Source: Oligosphaera ethanolica
Lineage (GTDB): Bacteria > Verrucomicrobiota > Lentisphaeria > Oligosphaerales > Oligosphaeraceae
Direction: 5' to 3'
Assembly: GCF_030814695.1 (NCBI RefSeq)
Contig: NZ_JAUSVL010000001.1
Coordinates: 62,001-126,000 of the forward strand
DNA length: 64,000 nucleotides
In this document: positions 9,309 through 17,598 of the stretch, in pieces
Layout of the letters: each line of letters starts with the position of its first letter
How positions within the stretch are numbered: position 1 is the first letter of the stretch
Made by a program: the position numbers and the translations under genes
The notes under the pieces: model-generated
Databases searched by the model: none
The model's input: only the letters and a program-made list of their open reading frames with translations
Told to the model about the DNA's origin: nothing

Positions 9309-10130
9309 TTACCAGCGAGCGCAGTCTGCCAGAATCCGCAGCAGCGCCTCGACCTCGAGGTCCTTGCTCTTGCTGAACTCGGCTGACACGCAGCCGGTGT
9401 AACCGCTGGCCGCAATCGCCTTGAAGATGTTCTTGTAGTTCAACTCGCCCGTGCCGGGCTCGCGGCGGCCGGGATTATCGCCAAAGTGAAAGTGACCAAT
9501 CTCATCCTTGAAATCCGTCAGATTGCGAATGACATCGCCTTCGCTGATCTGCTGATGATAGACGTCAAAAAGGAATTTGACCGCCGGACTGCCCACCTGC
9601 CGCACCATGTCTGCCGCTTGCTTGGAATACACCAACGCGTAGCCTTTGTGGTCCTTGCGGATGTTCAACGTCTCGTAAACCATCACCATGCCCGCATCCT
9701 CCAACATCGGTGCCAGACGTTTGCTGGCCACCACGACGTTGTCCATCTGCTGCGCCATGCTCATGTCGCTGCGCTCAGCACCAGTCAAGGCCAAAAGCGT
9801 CTTGGTCCCCAGCGCTTTGGCGTTGACGATCGCCGCGCGCACTTCGTTCTCGAAAGTGTCGTGATACGCCGGATTCACCGGGCCCTCGCCATTGATCGTA
9901 CCGCCACAGGCGATTGCGCCGACGCTGATGCCCAACTCGTCGCATTTCGCGCGCACGGCTTCCTTGTCTTCCCACTTGCCCGCACCAAGATTTTCAAAGG
10001 CCGGGAAACCGTAGGCAGCGACCTGCTCGACCATCTCCACGTGGCTCAAACCGCCAAACCAACCCGTCATCAACGCCATCTTGACCTGAATTCCCGCACC
10101 AATTTTCTCGACATTGTAGTTAACCGGCAT
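9309..10130 (-). CDS. Xylose isomerase-like TIM-barrel protein (hydroxypyruvate isomerase-like)
   Basis: The product is 273 aa. The start MPVNYNVEKIG is preferred because GGAG lies 6 nt before this ATG. The AP-endonuclease-2/xylose-isomerase-like fold is seen in the strand-end acidic residues: VYETLNIRKDH (Glu), VKFLFDVYHQQISEGD (Asp and His), IGHFHFGDNPGRREPGTGELNY (His, Asp) and VSAEF (Glu). The phrase GHFHxGDNPGRxEPGTGEINY is diagnostic of the Hyi/OtnI group, metal-dependent isomerases acting on hydroxypyruvate or erythrulonate-type substrates. The true substrate is unknown. It precedes hisF on the same strand, but a functional link is not evident. Confidence 0.85.
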   Translation of the reverse strand: MPVNYNVEKIGAGIQVKMALMTGWFGGLSHVEMVEQVAAYGFPAFENLGAGKWEDKEAVRAKCDELGISVGAIACGGTINGEGPVNPAYHDTFENEVRAAIVNAKALGTKTLLALTGAERSDMSMAQQMDNVVVASKRLAPMLEDAGMVMVYETLNIRKDHKGYALVYSKQAADMVRQVGSPAVKFLFDVYHQQISEGDVIRNLTDFKDEIGHFHFGDNPGRREPGTGELNYKNIFKAIAASGYTGCVSAEFSKSKDLEVEALLRILADCARW

Positions 10131-10379
10131 CACACACTCCATGAGCTTGCTTGTTGCTATTTTTTTACGGATGCATCCCGCTATGGCAAAGAACGTCAAA
10201 TATCATGCCTCAGCGACGCCCTTGCAATGACTGCGGGCGCTTTTTTGCTGCAGCCGGGTCATCGCCCAGACACAAACTCAGCACTGACTCGACGCCACCC
10301 GAAAGTCCATTATGTTAACGGCCCGCAGCAATTGCATCTTTACCTCATGCTTGCCACCCCATCCCAAACAGGACCCCCC

Positions 10380-10910
10380 ATGCAAAAATCACTTATCCGC
10401 GCCCTCTGCTCCCTGCTTCTCTTCGCCGCCGCCAGCGCACTGAAAGCCGCTGACACCGACATCACCGGCTTCTGGAAAATTATTGATGACGAAACCGGCC
10501 GCCTCCGCTCCATCATCGCTTTATACCAACACCAGGACAAACTCTACGGTCGCCTGGTCGTCACCTTCCACGAAGATGAAACGGTCAAAAATACCATCTA
10601 CGCCCCCGTGGAACGCGCTACCGCCCTCCCGGACCAACCCTTCTTCGCTGGTCTCGACATTGTCTGGGACCTCCGCTGGGACGGCAACAAGCAGCGCTGG
10701 GACAAAGGCAAAATCCTCGACCCCAAAAAAGGCAAGGTGTACAGCAGTCACATCAGCTGGGACGCCAAAAAACAACAGCTGGTCGTCCGCAGTAAAATTG
10801 GCCCCTTCGGCCGCAATCAGTTCTGGCTGCGCGCCGAGGACAAGGACTTCCCGGCAGATTTTGTCCTGCCTGACACCAGCTCTTGGACGCCCAAAATTCC
10901 CCGCACGTGA
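10380..10910 (+). CDS. Exported DUF2147 protein
   Basis: The product is 176 aa. The signal peptide is MQKSLIRALCSLLLFAAASALKAA, with cleavage after AXA near residue 23. The mature part matches DUF2147: ITGFWKIIDDETGRLRSIIALYQHQDKLYGRLV, then a central LRWDGNKQRWDKGKILDPKKGKVY block and a final FGRNQFWLRA strand. These are small secreted beta-barrel-like proteins of unknown function. The frame is open far upstream, but only this ATG is followed by a signal peptide. The 3' end is 80 bases before rex on the same strand. Confidence 0.85.
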   Translation: MQKSLIRALCSLLLFAAASALKAADTDITGFWKIIDDETGRLRSIIALYQHQDKLYGRLVVTFHEDETVKNTIYAPVERATALPDQPFFAGLDIVWDLRWDGNKQRWDKGKILDPKKGKVYSSHISWDAKKQQLVVRSKIGPFGRNQFWLRAEDKDFPADFVLPDTSSWTPKIPRT

Positions 10911-10990
10911 AGCGCCCGCCAACAACACCGCGGCGCTGCCCCCCGCGCAACGATACCGCAATCCAGTCCATCGCTCAGGAGCCTGTCACC

Positions 10991-11629
10991 ATGGGACGGC
11001 ACAAAGTCCTCAACACCCCGGCAATTCGGCGCATGCCGACCTACTTCCACAAGCTCGTGCTCATGCAGCAGGCGCACGAAGAAGTCGTCTCCACGACCGT
11101 CCTGGCCAAGTACATGGGCCTGGAGCCCATCATCGTCCGCAAAGACTTTGAATTGACCGGCGTCAAAGGCCAGCCCGGCATCGGCTACAAAACTCACGAA
11201 CTTATCGAAGCCATCCGCAGCTACCTCGGCTGGGATGCCTGCAAAAAAGCCTGCCTGGTCGGCGCTGGTTCGCTCGGCAGCGCGCTGCTCGGCTACCAGG
11301 AATTCAGCGAATACGGCATGCTTTTCACCGATGTCTTTGACGCCGATCCCGAAAAAATTGACACCCGCATCCACGGCCATCTCGTCCGCGACGTCCGCCA
11401 GATGACGCCGCGCCTGCGTCAGGCCCGGCCGGACATCGGCATTATCTGCGTGCCCGCCATACACGCACAAGCCGTAGTCGACGACATGATCGCCTGCGGC
11501 GTACGCGCTTTTTGGAATTTCTCCAACCTCTGCCTGCAGGTGCCTCCCAACGTCGTCGTCCAGCGGGAAGTCATTGCTGGCGGCTTGGCGCTGCTGTCCA
11601 TGAAGCTGAAAACGCACGACATCATCTGA
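10991..11629 (+). CDS. rex: Redox-sensing transcriptional repressor
   Basis: The product is 212 aa, the typical Rex length, with the start at MGRHKVLNTPAIRR (CAGGAG 9 nt upstream). The N-terminal winged helix is PAIRRMPTYFHKLVLMQQAHEEVVSTTVLAKYMGLEPIIVRKDFELTG. The C-terminal Rossmann domain has the NAD(H) loop VGAGSLGSALLGY, and the domain-swap helix at the end contains FWNFSNLCLQVPPNV. Rex senses the NADH/NAD+ ratio and derepresses respiratory and fermentation genes. murA follows 43 bases later; co-transcription is possible but unrelated in function. Confidence 0.95.
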   Translation: MGRHKVLNTPAIRRMPTYFHKLVLMQQAHEEVVSTTVLAKYMGLEPIIVRKDFELTGVKGQPGIGYKTHELIEAIRSYLGWDACKKACLVGAGSLGSALLGYQEFSEYGMLFTDVFDADPEKIDTRIHGHLVRDVRQMTPRLRQARPDIGIICVPAIHAQAVVDDMIACGVRAFWNFSNLCLQVPPNVVVQREVIAGGLALLSMKLKTHDII

Positions 11630-11672
11630 AGCAACCTTCAACCCGCAGCCAAGTTAGGCCCCGCGCCCGTCT

Positions 11673-12950
11673 ATGAACAGCCTCATCATTAACGGCCCCG
11701 CCCGCGTCCAGGGCAGCATCCGCCTCAGCGGCAACAAGAACGCCGCATTGCCCATGATTGCCGCAGCCATGCTCTGCCCCGACGACGTCGTCCTCCACAA
11801 CGTCCCGGACATCCTTGACGTACGCAACATGCTGGCCATCGCCCAGTCCCTCGGCGCCAGCGTGCATTATGAAAATAGCACCTTGCGTATCAACAGCGCC
11901 CACGTCCGCCACGGCGATGTCCCCGAAAAGCTCTGCACCGCCATCCGCGCGTCGCTGCTTTTCGCCGGGCCGCTCTGCGCGCGCTTCGGCAGCGCCACCC
12001 TCTTCGCGCCCGGTGGCGACGTCATCGGCCGGCGACGCCTTGACACCCATTGCTACGGCCTCAAAAAGCTCGGCATCCAGTCCCGCATGGAAGACAATCC
12101 CTACACCTTCTCGCGCTCGGGCGCCCTCCACGGCTCCGATATGTTCCTGGACGAGGCCAGCGTCACCGCCACCGAGCACATCATGATGACCGCCTGCCTC
12201 GCCCCAGGCTCCACCATCATCCGCAACGCCGCCTGCGAACCCCATGTCACCCAGCTCGCTGACCTCCTCAACGCCATGGGCGCCAAAATCTGCGGCATGG
12301 ACACCAACCGCATCTGCATTGAGGGCGTTGACAATCTCCACGGCGCAGAAATCACTATCGCCGGTGACCACGTCGAAGCCGCCAGCTACCTCGCGCTCTG
12401 CGCCGCCACCCGCGGCGAGCTCGAAATCCACGGCCGCATCGCCCCACACGACTACTGGATGACCCGCCGCGTCTTCGAACGCTTCGGCGCCAATTTCACC
12501 CTCAAGCCCGACTTCATCGCCATGAAAAACGCCGAGCTCAAAATCCGCCCCGACATTGGCAACGCCATCCCCGTCATCGCCGATGGCCCGTGGCCACAGT
12601 TCCCCAGCGATATGCTCAGCGGCATGATCGCCATGGCCACCCAATGCCAGGGCACCGTGCTGTTCTTCGAAAAAATGTTCGAGAGTCGTATGTACTTCGT
12701 TGACAAGCTGATTGCCATGGGCGCCAACGCAGTTGCCTGCGATCCCCATCGCGTGGTCATCACCGGCCCGACCCGCCTGCACGGCGTCGCCATGTCCAGT
12801 CCGGACATCCGCGCCGGCATGGCCATGGTCACTGCCGCCTGCTGCGCCAAAGGCCGCTCGGTCATCAACAACGCCGACGTCATCCAGCGGGGCTACGAAG
12901 ACCTCGCCGGCAAACTCCGCGCCATCGGCGTGGACCTCCAGGAACAGTAA
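11673..12950 (+). CDS. murA: UDP-GlcNAc 1-carboxyvinyltransferase with Asp in place of the active-site Cys
   Basis: The product is 425 aa. MurA transfers enolpyruvate from PEP to UDP-GlcNAc, the first committed step of peptidoglycan synthesis. The N-terminus INGPARVQGSIRLSGNKNAALPMIAAAML carries the catalytic Lys of the SGNKNAALP motif, and the inside-out alpha/beta barrel repeats are intact. The flexible loop reads APGGDVIGRRRLDTH: residue 116 is Asp where most MurA enzymes have the Cys alkylated by fosfomycin (Cys115 in E. coli). Natural Cys-to-Asp MurA enzymes are known from Mycobacterium and Chlamydia and are active but fosfomycin-insensitive. The 3' end is embedded in a 68-bp tandem repeat before murB. 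Confidence 0.96.
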   Translation: MNSLIINGPARVQGSIRLSGNKNAALPMIAAAMLCPDDVVLHNVPDILDVRNMLAIAQSLGASVHYENSTLRINSAHVRHGDVPEKLCTAIRASLLFAGPLCARFGSATLFAPGGDVIGRRRLDTHCYGLKKLGIQSRMEDNPYTFSRSGALHGSDMFLDEASVTATEHIMMTACLAPGSTIIRNAACEPHVTQLADLLNAMGAKICGMDTNRICIEGVDNLHGAEITIAGDHVEAASYLALCAATRGELEIHGRIAPHDYWMTRRVFERFGANFTLKPDFIAMKNAELKIRPDIGNAIPVIADGPWPQFPSDMLSGMIAMATQCQGTVLFFEKMFESRMYFVDKLIAMGANAVACDPHRVVITGPTRLHGVAMSSPDIRAGMAMVTAACCAKGRSVINNADVIQRGYEDLAGKLRAIGVDLQEQ

Positions 12951-13085
12951 CCGTCGTGACTTCCACCACTCAATGCGCCTCGCAGAACACTCTCGGCAGC
13001 GAGTTCCAGGAGCAATAACCGCTGCGACTTCCACCGCTCAATGCGCCCTGCCGAGCTTTCTCGGCGGCGAGCTCCAGGAGCACTA
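12938..13085 (+). repeat. 68-bp tandem repeat at the murA 3' end, about 2.1 copies
   Basis: The word CCAGGA(A/G)CA(A/C/G)TA(A/G)CC begins at 12938, 13006 and 13074, an exact 68-base period, and the intervening sequence is about 80% identical between units. The first unit contains the last codons and stop of murA. The last partial unit supplies the CAGGAG upstream of murB. Confidence 0.85.
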
Positions 13086-13091
13086 GCCATT

Positions 13092-14024
13092 ATGACCGCA
13101 GCTACGCAAACCGCTTTGCTGGACTCACTCGCCGCCACCGGCCTGCCTGTCGACACCATCGCCCGTCGGCGCTGGGCCGACTGCTGCAGCCTGAAGGCCG
13201 GTCTGGGCCACGTCGTCATCCTCACGCCCCGCAACGCCACCGAGCTGACGCAATCCCTCAGCGCCTGCAGGAGCATCGGCGTTGCCACCGCCATCCTTGG
13301 TGCCGGCAGCAACGCCGTCGGCAGCGATGACGACGACCCCGCCGCGATCATCATCCGCCTCGCTAAAAACGGCCATTTCGCGGACATTGCGCCCCTGGGC
13401 GATGGCCGTTACCGCGTCGGTGCGGCAGCATTGCTCGGCCCGGCGCTGGCCGCACTGGCGCGCCTGGGCGCGGGCGGCTTCGCCGGCCTGAGTGGCATCC
13501 CCGGTGGCATCGGCGGCGCCGCCGCCATGAACGCCGGCGCCAATGGCCAGGACTTCGGCCAGGCCGTCGTAGCCATGGAGGGCATCGACCGCCGCGACGG
13601 CACGCCACAGGTACTGCCCTGTCGTCCCGATGAATGGTCATACCGGCACTCACCACGACCAGACTGGCTGATCGTCACCAGCGTCACGCTCAGCCTGCAG
13701 CCCGTCAACCCCGCCGCCGAAATCGCCCTCATTCACGCCGAACGCCAGCGCCGCCAACGCGTCACCCCCCCCGGCGCCAGCGCCGGCAGCGTCTTCCTCA
13801 ATCCAACACCAGAACTCAGCGCCGGCAAGCTCATCGAAAGCGCCGGCTGTAAAGGCTGGTCGCGCGGAGCATTCGCCGTCAGCGAACAACACGCAAACTG
13901 GATCGTCAACGCCAGCCGCCAACCCGGCAGCGCCCAGGACTGCCAGACGCTCATCGACGCTGTCAAAAAAAAAGTCCAAGCCGTTCACGACCTGGACCTG
14001 CACACCGAATGGCGATTCTTCTAA
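13092..14024 (+). CDS. murB: UDP-N-acetylenolpyruvoylglucosamine reductase
   Basis: The product is 310 aa. MurB reduces the MurA product to UDP-MurNAc with NADPH via bound FAD. The start MTAATQTALLDSL follows CAGGAG by about 11 nt. FAD-binding motifs are VVILTPRNATELTQSL, ILGAGSNAVG and GIPGGIGGAAAMNAGANGQ. The C-terminal substrate domain has SYRHSPR and GASAGSVFLNP, whose Ser is the catalytic proton donor. The size and the missing YQW-type insertion suit a type II (short) MurB. It sits 141 bases after murA, so the two consecutive cytoplasmic steps are probably made together. Confidence 0.95.
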   Translation: MTAATQTALLDSLAATGLPVDTIARRRWADCCSLKAGLGHVVILTPRNATELTQSLSACRSIGVATAILGAGSNAVGSDDDDPAAIIIRLAKNGHFADIAPLGDGRYRVGAAALLGPALAALARLGAGGFAGLSGIPGGIGGAAAMNAGANGQDFGQAVVAMEGIDRRDGTPQVLPCRPDEWSYRHSPRPDWLIVTSVTLSLQPVNPAAEIALIHAERQRRQRVTPPGASAGSVFLNPTPELSAGKLIESAGCKGWSRGAFAVSEQHANWIVNASRQPGSAQDCQTLIDAVKKKVQAVHDLDLHTEWRFF

Positions 14025-14067
14025 CCACTACCGGCGAGATTCCGCGCCAATCTGCGACATCTGCGAA

Positions 14068-14480
14068 TAAATGGGGGCGGACACATAGGTCCGCCCCTAC
14101 CACCCCACCCCCCAAAAAAATCTGCGTCAATCTGCGGAATCTGCGGATAGAAAAAAATCTGCGGCTAAAAAGGGCGGACACATAGGTCCGCCCCTACCAC
14201 CCCACCCCCCCCAAAAAAAATCTGCGTCAATCTGCGGAATCTGCGGATAGAAAAAAAGCGCCGTCCTGCATCTACCCGCCGACAAAAGATCAAAGGCACA
14301 GTCCCCCTACACCACCCACCCTCACAAAAAATCTGCGTCAATCTGCGGAATCTGTGGATAGAAAAAAAGCGCCGTCCTGCATCTACCCGCCGACAAAAGA
14401 TCAAAGGCACAGTCCCCCTACACCACCCCCCCCAAAAAAAATCTGCGTCAATCTGCGGAATCTGTGGATAGAAAAAAAGC
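14068..14480. repeat. Interspersed 'TCTGCG' repeat cluster between convergent genes
   Basis: Four copies of a 30-bp unit (TCTGCGTCAATCTGCGGAAT plus CTG(C/T)GGATAG) start at 14121, 14221, 14332 and 14442, at 100-111 base steps. Each is flanked by A-runs on both sides. Two copies of GGGCGGAC-ACATAG-GTCCGCCC (near 14074 and 14172) form 8-bp hairpins. The cluster fills the whole space between murB (+) and metH (-), where it could act in bidirectional termination. It has no coding content. Confidence 0.85.
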
Positions 14481-14482
14481 GT

Positions 14483-16900
14483 TTATTGCAGGAGCTTCTT
14501 GACGATCTTCACCGTCGCCAGGGCGTCACTCGCGTAGTGCGCGCCGATACTCTGGGCAAAATTCTCGTCGACGACGGCGCCGCCAACGACGAAGCGCAGT
14601 TTATCCATGCCCCGCTTAGCCGCCAGCTCAACGACCTGCTTCATCTCGCCCATGGTCGTGGTCATCAGGGCTGACAAACCAATGAGGGTGATGTCCTCCC
14701 TCGCCGCCGTGTCCAGTATCAGCTCGGCGGGGACGTCCTTGCCCAAATCCAGCACGTCGATGTTGTAATTGCGCAGCATCAGCGCCACGATATTCTTGCC
14801 GATGTCGTGGATATCGCCCTTGACCGTCGCCAGGATCATCCGTCCCAGCGGCTTGGCTGCGACGCCATCCTGCTGCAGCAAGGGCGTCAGGAAGTCCATG
14901 CCCGCGCGCATGGCGTCAGCGCTCATGATCAGCTGCGGCAGAAAGAAGTCCTTGCGCTCAAAGCGATCGCCGACATCGGATATACCCGGAATTAGTATGT
15001 CGTTGACTATGCGGTCGGCGCTGCTACCGGCCTGGATACAGGCGCTGATCGCCCCGGCAATGCCGGCGACATCGCCAGCCAACAACGCCTTGCGCACCGC
15101 GTCCTCTGGCGTCAAGGCCGCCGCCGAACCCGCAGCCGCAGCAGACGTCGCCACACCGCCACCATCGCTGTTCCCGTAGCGGCCAAGGAATCCCTGCATG
15201 CGCACATCGCGACCGCAGAGGACGTCGCCCGCCGCAACGGTCTCCATGATGTCCACCAGCATGGGATTGGCAATAGCCATGTTCAGCCCGCGGCCGATGG
15301 CCATGCCCAGAAAAGCACGGTTGATCAAATCGCGACGCGGCAACCCGAAACTCACGTTGGACAGCCCGCAGACGCAGTTCACGCCCCATTCGCGGGCGCA
15401 CCACTCAACGAGCCCCAGTGTCAATTCGGCGGCATCGGGACTGGCCGACACCGTCATCACTAGCCCGTCCACACAGACGTCGTCCTTGCTGTAGCCGTAC
15501 TTCTTCGCCTCAGCAAAAATGCGCTTGATGACGGCAATGCGTTCCGCCAGCGTCGCCGGAATACCCTCGTCGGTTATGGGCAGCAGTACCAGCATGGCGC
15601 CGTACTTGGCGGCCACCGGCAAGACTTTCTCCAGCCGGTCCTTTTCGGCTGAGATGGAATTAAAGAGTGCGCGGCCGGGATAGCAACGCAGAGCCGCCTC
15701 GGCGACATCGGCGCGCGTGGTATCGACGCACAAAGGCGCCGCATAATCCCGCGCAAGCATGGCCACGCCCTCGCGCATCATCGCCAACTCATCTATGCCC
15801 GACAGGCCGAAATTGACGTCCAGCAACGCCGCACCGGCAGCAATCTGCTCGTCCGCATAGCGTGAAACCAGATCGAATTTACCCTCGCGCAACTCCGCCT
15901 GCAACGCCTTCTTGCCAGTCGGATTGATGCGCTCACCAATCACCGCAAAAGGCGCCTGGCGACTCACTTCGCGATAGCCGCGAGCGTGGCTCACGCAAGC
16001 GCCATGCGCGGCACCAATCTGCGGCGGGCGCAATCCGGCCAGGCCATTGGCCAGGCTGCGAATATGCTCCGGCGTCGTGCCGCAACAGCCGCCGAGAATG
16101 CCGGCCCCAGCCGCCACAAATTCCGGCCCGAACACCCCGAATGCCGCCGCGCCCATGCTGAACACCGTCCGCCCGTCCTGCCATTGCGGCAAACCGGCAT
16201 TGGGTTTGGCAATCAAGGGGACGCGTGCGTAAGGCTTGAGCAGGCGGATAATATCTAGCATGCCCTCCGGCCCCATAGAACAGTTACAGCCAAAGGCGCT
16301 GACGCCGAGAGCCTGCAGGGTGATCAAGGCCGACACGGGGTCGTTGCCCGTCAAGGTCCGCTGGCCTTTCTCGAACGTCATGGTCACCATAATGGGCAGG
16401 TCGCAGAGCTCGCGCACGGCCAGCACCGCCGCACGGGTTTCCTGGATGTCCATCATCGTTTCAATCGCAAAGCCGTCCACACCACCTGCGAGCAAACCCT
16501 CGGCCTGCTCGCGATAGATCGCCACGGCGTCCTCAAACGCCAGATCGCCGACCGGCTCAATGAACTGCCCCGTCGGCGCCATGTCGCCGAAAATAAGGCA
16601 GCCCGGCGCCGCCGCGCGGGACAGCCGCGCCAGATCGCGATTGATCGCCACGACGTCCTTCTCGCGGCCAAATTCAGCCAGCTTACAGCGGTTGCCGCCA
16701 AAAGTCGGCGCGTACACGCAGCGCGAACCCGCCGCCGCGTAGTCGCTTTGCACCCCCCGGATGGCCTCGGGATGCTCCAGCACCCACAACTCCGGACAGA
16801 CGCCCGCCGGCATGCCGCGCTTGCTCAGCTCCGTGCCGGTCGCGCCGTCAAGTATCAACACCTGCTCTGCCACCAATGCCTTGAATGCGTCACCGGTCAT
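14483..16900 (-). CDS. metH: Cobalamin-dependent methionine synthase, catalytic part without activation domain
   Basis: The product is 805 aa; full-length MetH is about 1,230. Domains in order: homocysteine S-methyltransferase barrel (1-290) with zinc ligands in GCNCS (205/207) and GGCCGTT (272-273); pterin-binding methyl-THF domain (about 315-560) starting VIGERINPTGKKA; cobalamin cap (about 595-680); and Rossmann B12 domain (about 685-805) with the axial His698 in GDIHDIGKNI. It transfers methyl from 5-methyl-THF to homocysteine through cobalamin. The C-terminal AdoMet reactivation domain is absent, but a separate activation-domain protein is encoded 65 bases upstream on the same strand. 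This is a split MetH, as seen in several anaerobes. Confidence 0.95.
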   Translation of the reverse strand: MTGDAFKALVAEQVLILDGATGTELSKRGMPAGVCPELWVLEHPEAIRGVQSDYAAAGSRCVYAPTFGGNRCKLAEFGREKDVVAINRDLARLSRAAAPGCLIFGDMAPTGQFIEPVGDLAFEDAVAIYREQAEGLLAGGVDGFAIETMMDIQETRAAVLAVRELCDLPIMVTMTFEKGQRTLTGNDPVSALITLQALGVSAFGCNCSMGPEGMLDIIRLLKPYARVPLIAKPNAGLPQWQDGRTVFSMGAAAFGVFGPEFVAAGAGILGGCCGTTPEHIRSLANGLAGLRPPQIGAAHGACVSHARGYREVSRQAPFAVIGERINPTGKKALQAELREGKFDLVSRYADEQIAAGAALLDVNFGLSGIDELAMMREGVAMLARDYAAPLCVDTTRADVAEAALRCYPGRALFNSISAEKDRLEKVLPVAAKYGAMLVLLPITDEGIPATLAERIAVIKRIFAEAKKYGYSKDDVCVDGLVMTVSASPDAAELTLGLVEWCAREWGVNCVCGLSNVSFGLPRRDLINRAFLGMAIGRGLNMAIANPMLVDIMETVAAGDVLCGRDVRMQGFLGRYGNSDGGGVATSAAAAGSAAALTPEDAVRKALLAGDVAGIAGAISACIQAGSSADRIVNDILIPGISDVGDRFERKDFFLPQLIMSADAMRAGMDFLTPLLQQDGVAAKPLGRMILATVKGDIHDIGKNIVALMLRNYNIDVLDLGKDVPAELILDTAAREDITLIGLSALMTTTMGEMKQVVELAAKRGMDKLRFVVGGAVVDENFAQSIGAHYASDALATVKIVKKLLQ

Positions 16901-16965
16901 ACTCTCTCCATTTCTCGGGTTTCAAGGCAGTGTCGCGGCGGTTTTGACGCCCGCTGCCGTATTTT

Positions 16966-17592
16966 TCAGGAGTTGCGAATGCCGGCAATAGCCGTAATCG
17001 TCTTCTCCGGTTCAATAATCGCGCTCGGCGTCAGCCGCAAGCCCATGTCAGTCAGCGGCAGCCACGAAAAAAACAACGCCTGCGCAGACAAGTCCCAGCC
17101 GCCATAACCCACGGAAAAACGCTTGCTGGACAGCTGCCAGCCGCGTCGCCGCAACGTGGTCCCGGCATAGCTTTGCAGGACATCCATGGCGGCTTCGACT
17201 GTCTCACTGCCAACCGCATCGGCCACCACGGCTTTCGCGCCATCGCCGGCCGCCATCGCCTGATTGACCCATGCCGCCAGCTCCGGGCCAATGGTGGCCA
17301 CCGCCAGCCACGCGTGCTGGCACTTGGCCAGTAGCCGCGCCACGCCGTCATTCTCGATGACCGACGCGTCGCTTAATGTAACCTTATGCCCATCGTTGTC
17401 CACAATCGCCAGACTACCAAAGACGCCCTCCGGACGACAGCGCGCAAACGCTTCCGTCATCCATTGCGCAAGCAGCGCCTCCTGAACAACCGACTCAGCC
17501 TGGGCGTCTTTTCGCCGCCCAAGCCGGCGATTACTGGCCGCCACCGGCATAGCCACTGGCAGCCGCTTCACTCTGGTCACATCATCAAGCAT
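16966..17592 (-). CDS. Stand-alone MetH activation-domain-like protein
   Basis: The product is 208 aa. GGGAG lies 9 nt before the ATG. The C-terminal half reads KRFSVGYGGWDLSAQALFF followed by LRLTPSAIIEPEKTITAIAGI, equivalent to the AdoMet-binding 'RxSPGYGxxP...LTxSxMMxPxKSVSAxIG' segment of the MetH activation domain. The N-terminal half has the VATIGPELAAWVN and DAVGSETVEAAMDVLQ elements of that fold. In MetH this domain holds AdoMet for reductive remethylation of inactivated cob(II)alamin. It is the middle gene of dsbD - this - metH, and probably supplies in trans the domain the catalytic protein lacks. Confidence 0.88.
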   Translation of the reverse strand: MLDDVTRVKRLPVAMPVAASNRRLGRRKDAQAESVVQEALLAQWMTEAFARCRPEGVFGSLAIVDNDGHKVTLSDASVIENDGVARLLAKCQHAWLAVATIGPELAAWVNQAMAAGDGAKAVVADAVGSETVEAAMDVLQSYAGTTLRRRGWQLSSKRFSVGYGGWDLSAQALFFSWLPLTDMGLRLTPSAIIEPEKTITAIAGIRNS

Positions 17593-17598
17593 CCGCAG

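Noticed and set aside
11622..13034. 470-aa minus-strand frame opposite murA
   Set aside because: Antisense shadow of murA with the same Gly/Ala/Val bias; murA is fully recognisable.
14165..14410. Short ORFs inside the TCTGCG repeats
   Set aside because: Repetitive translation of the repeat unit; no independent support.
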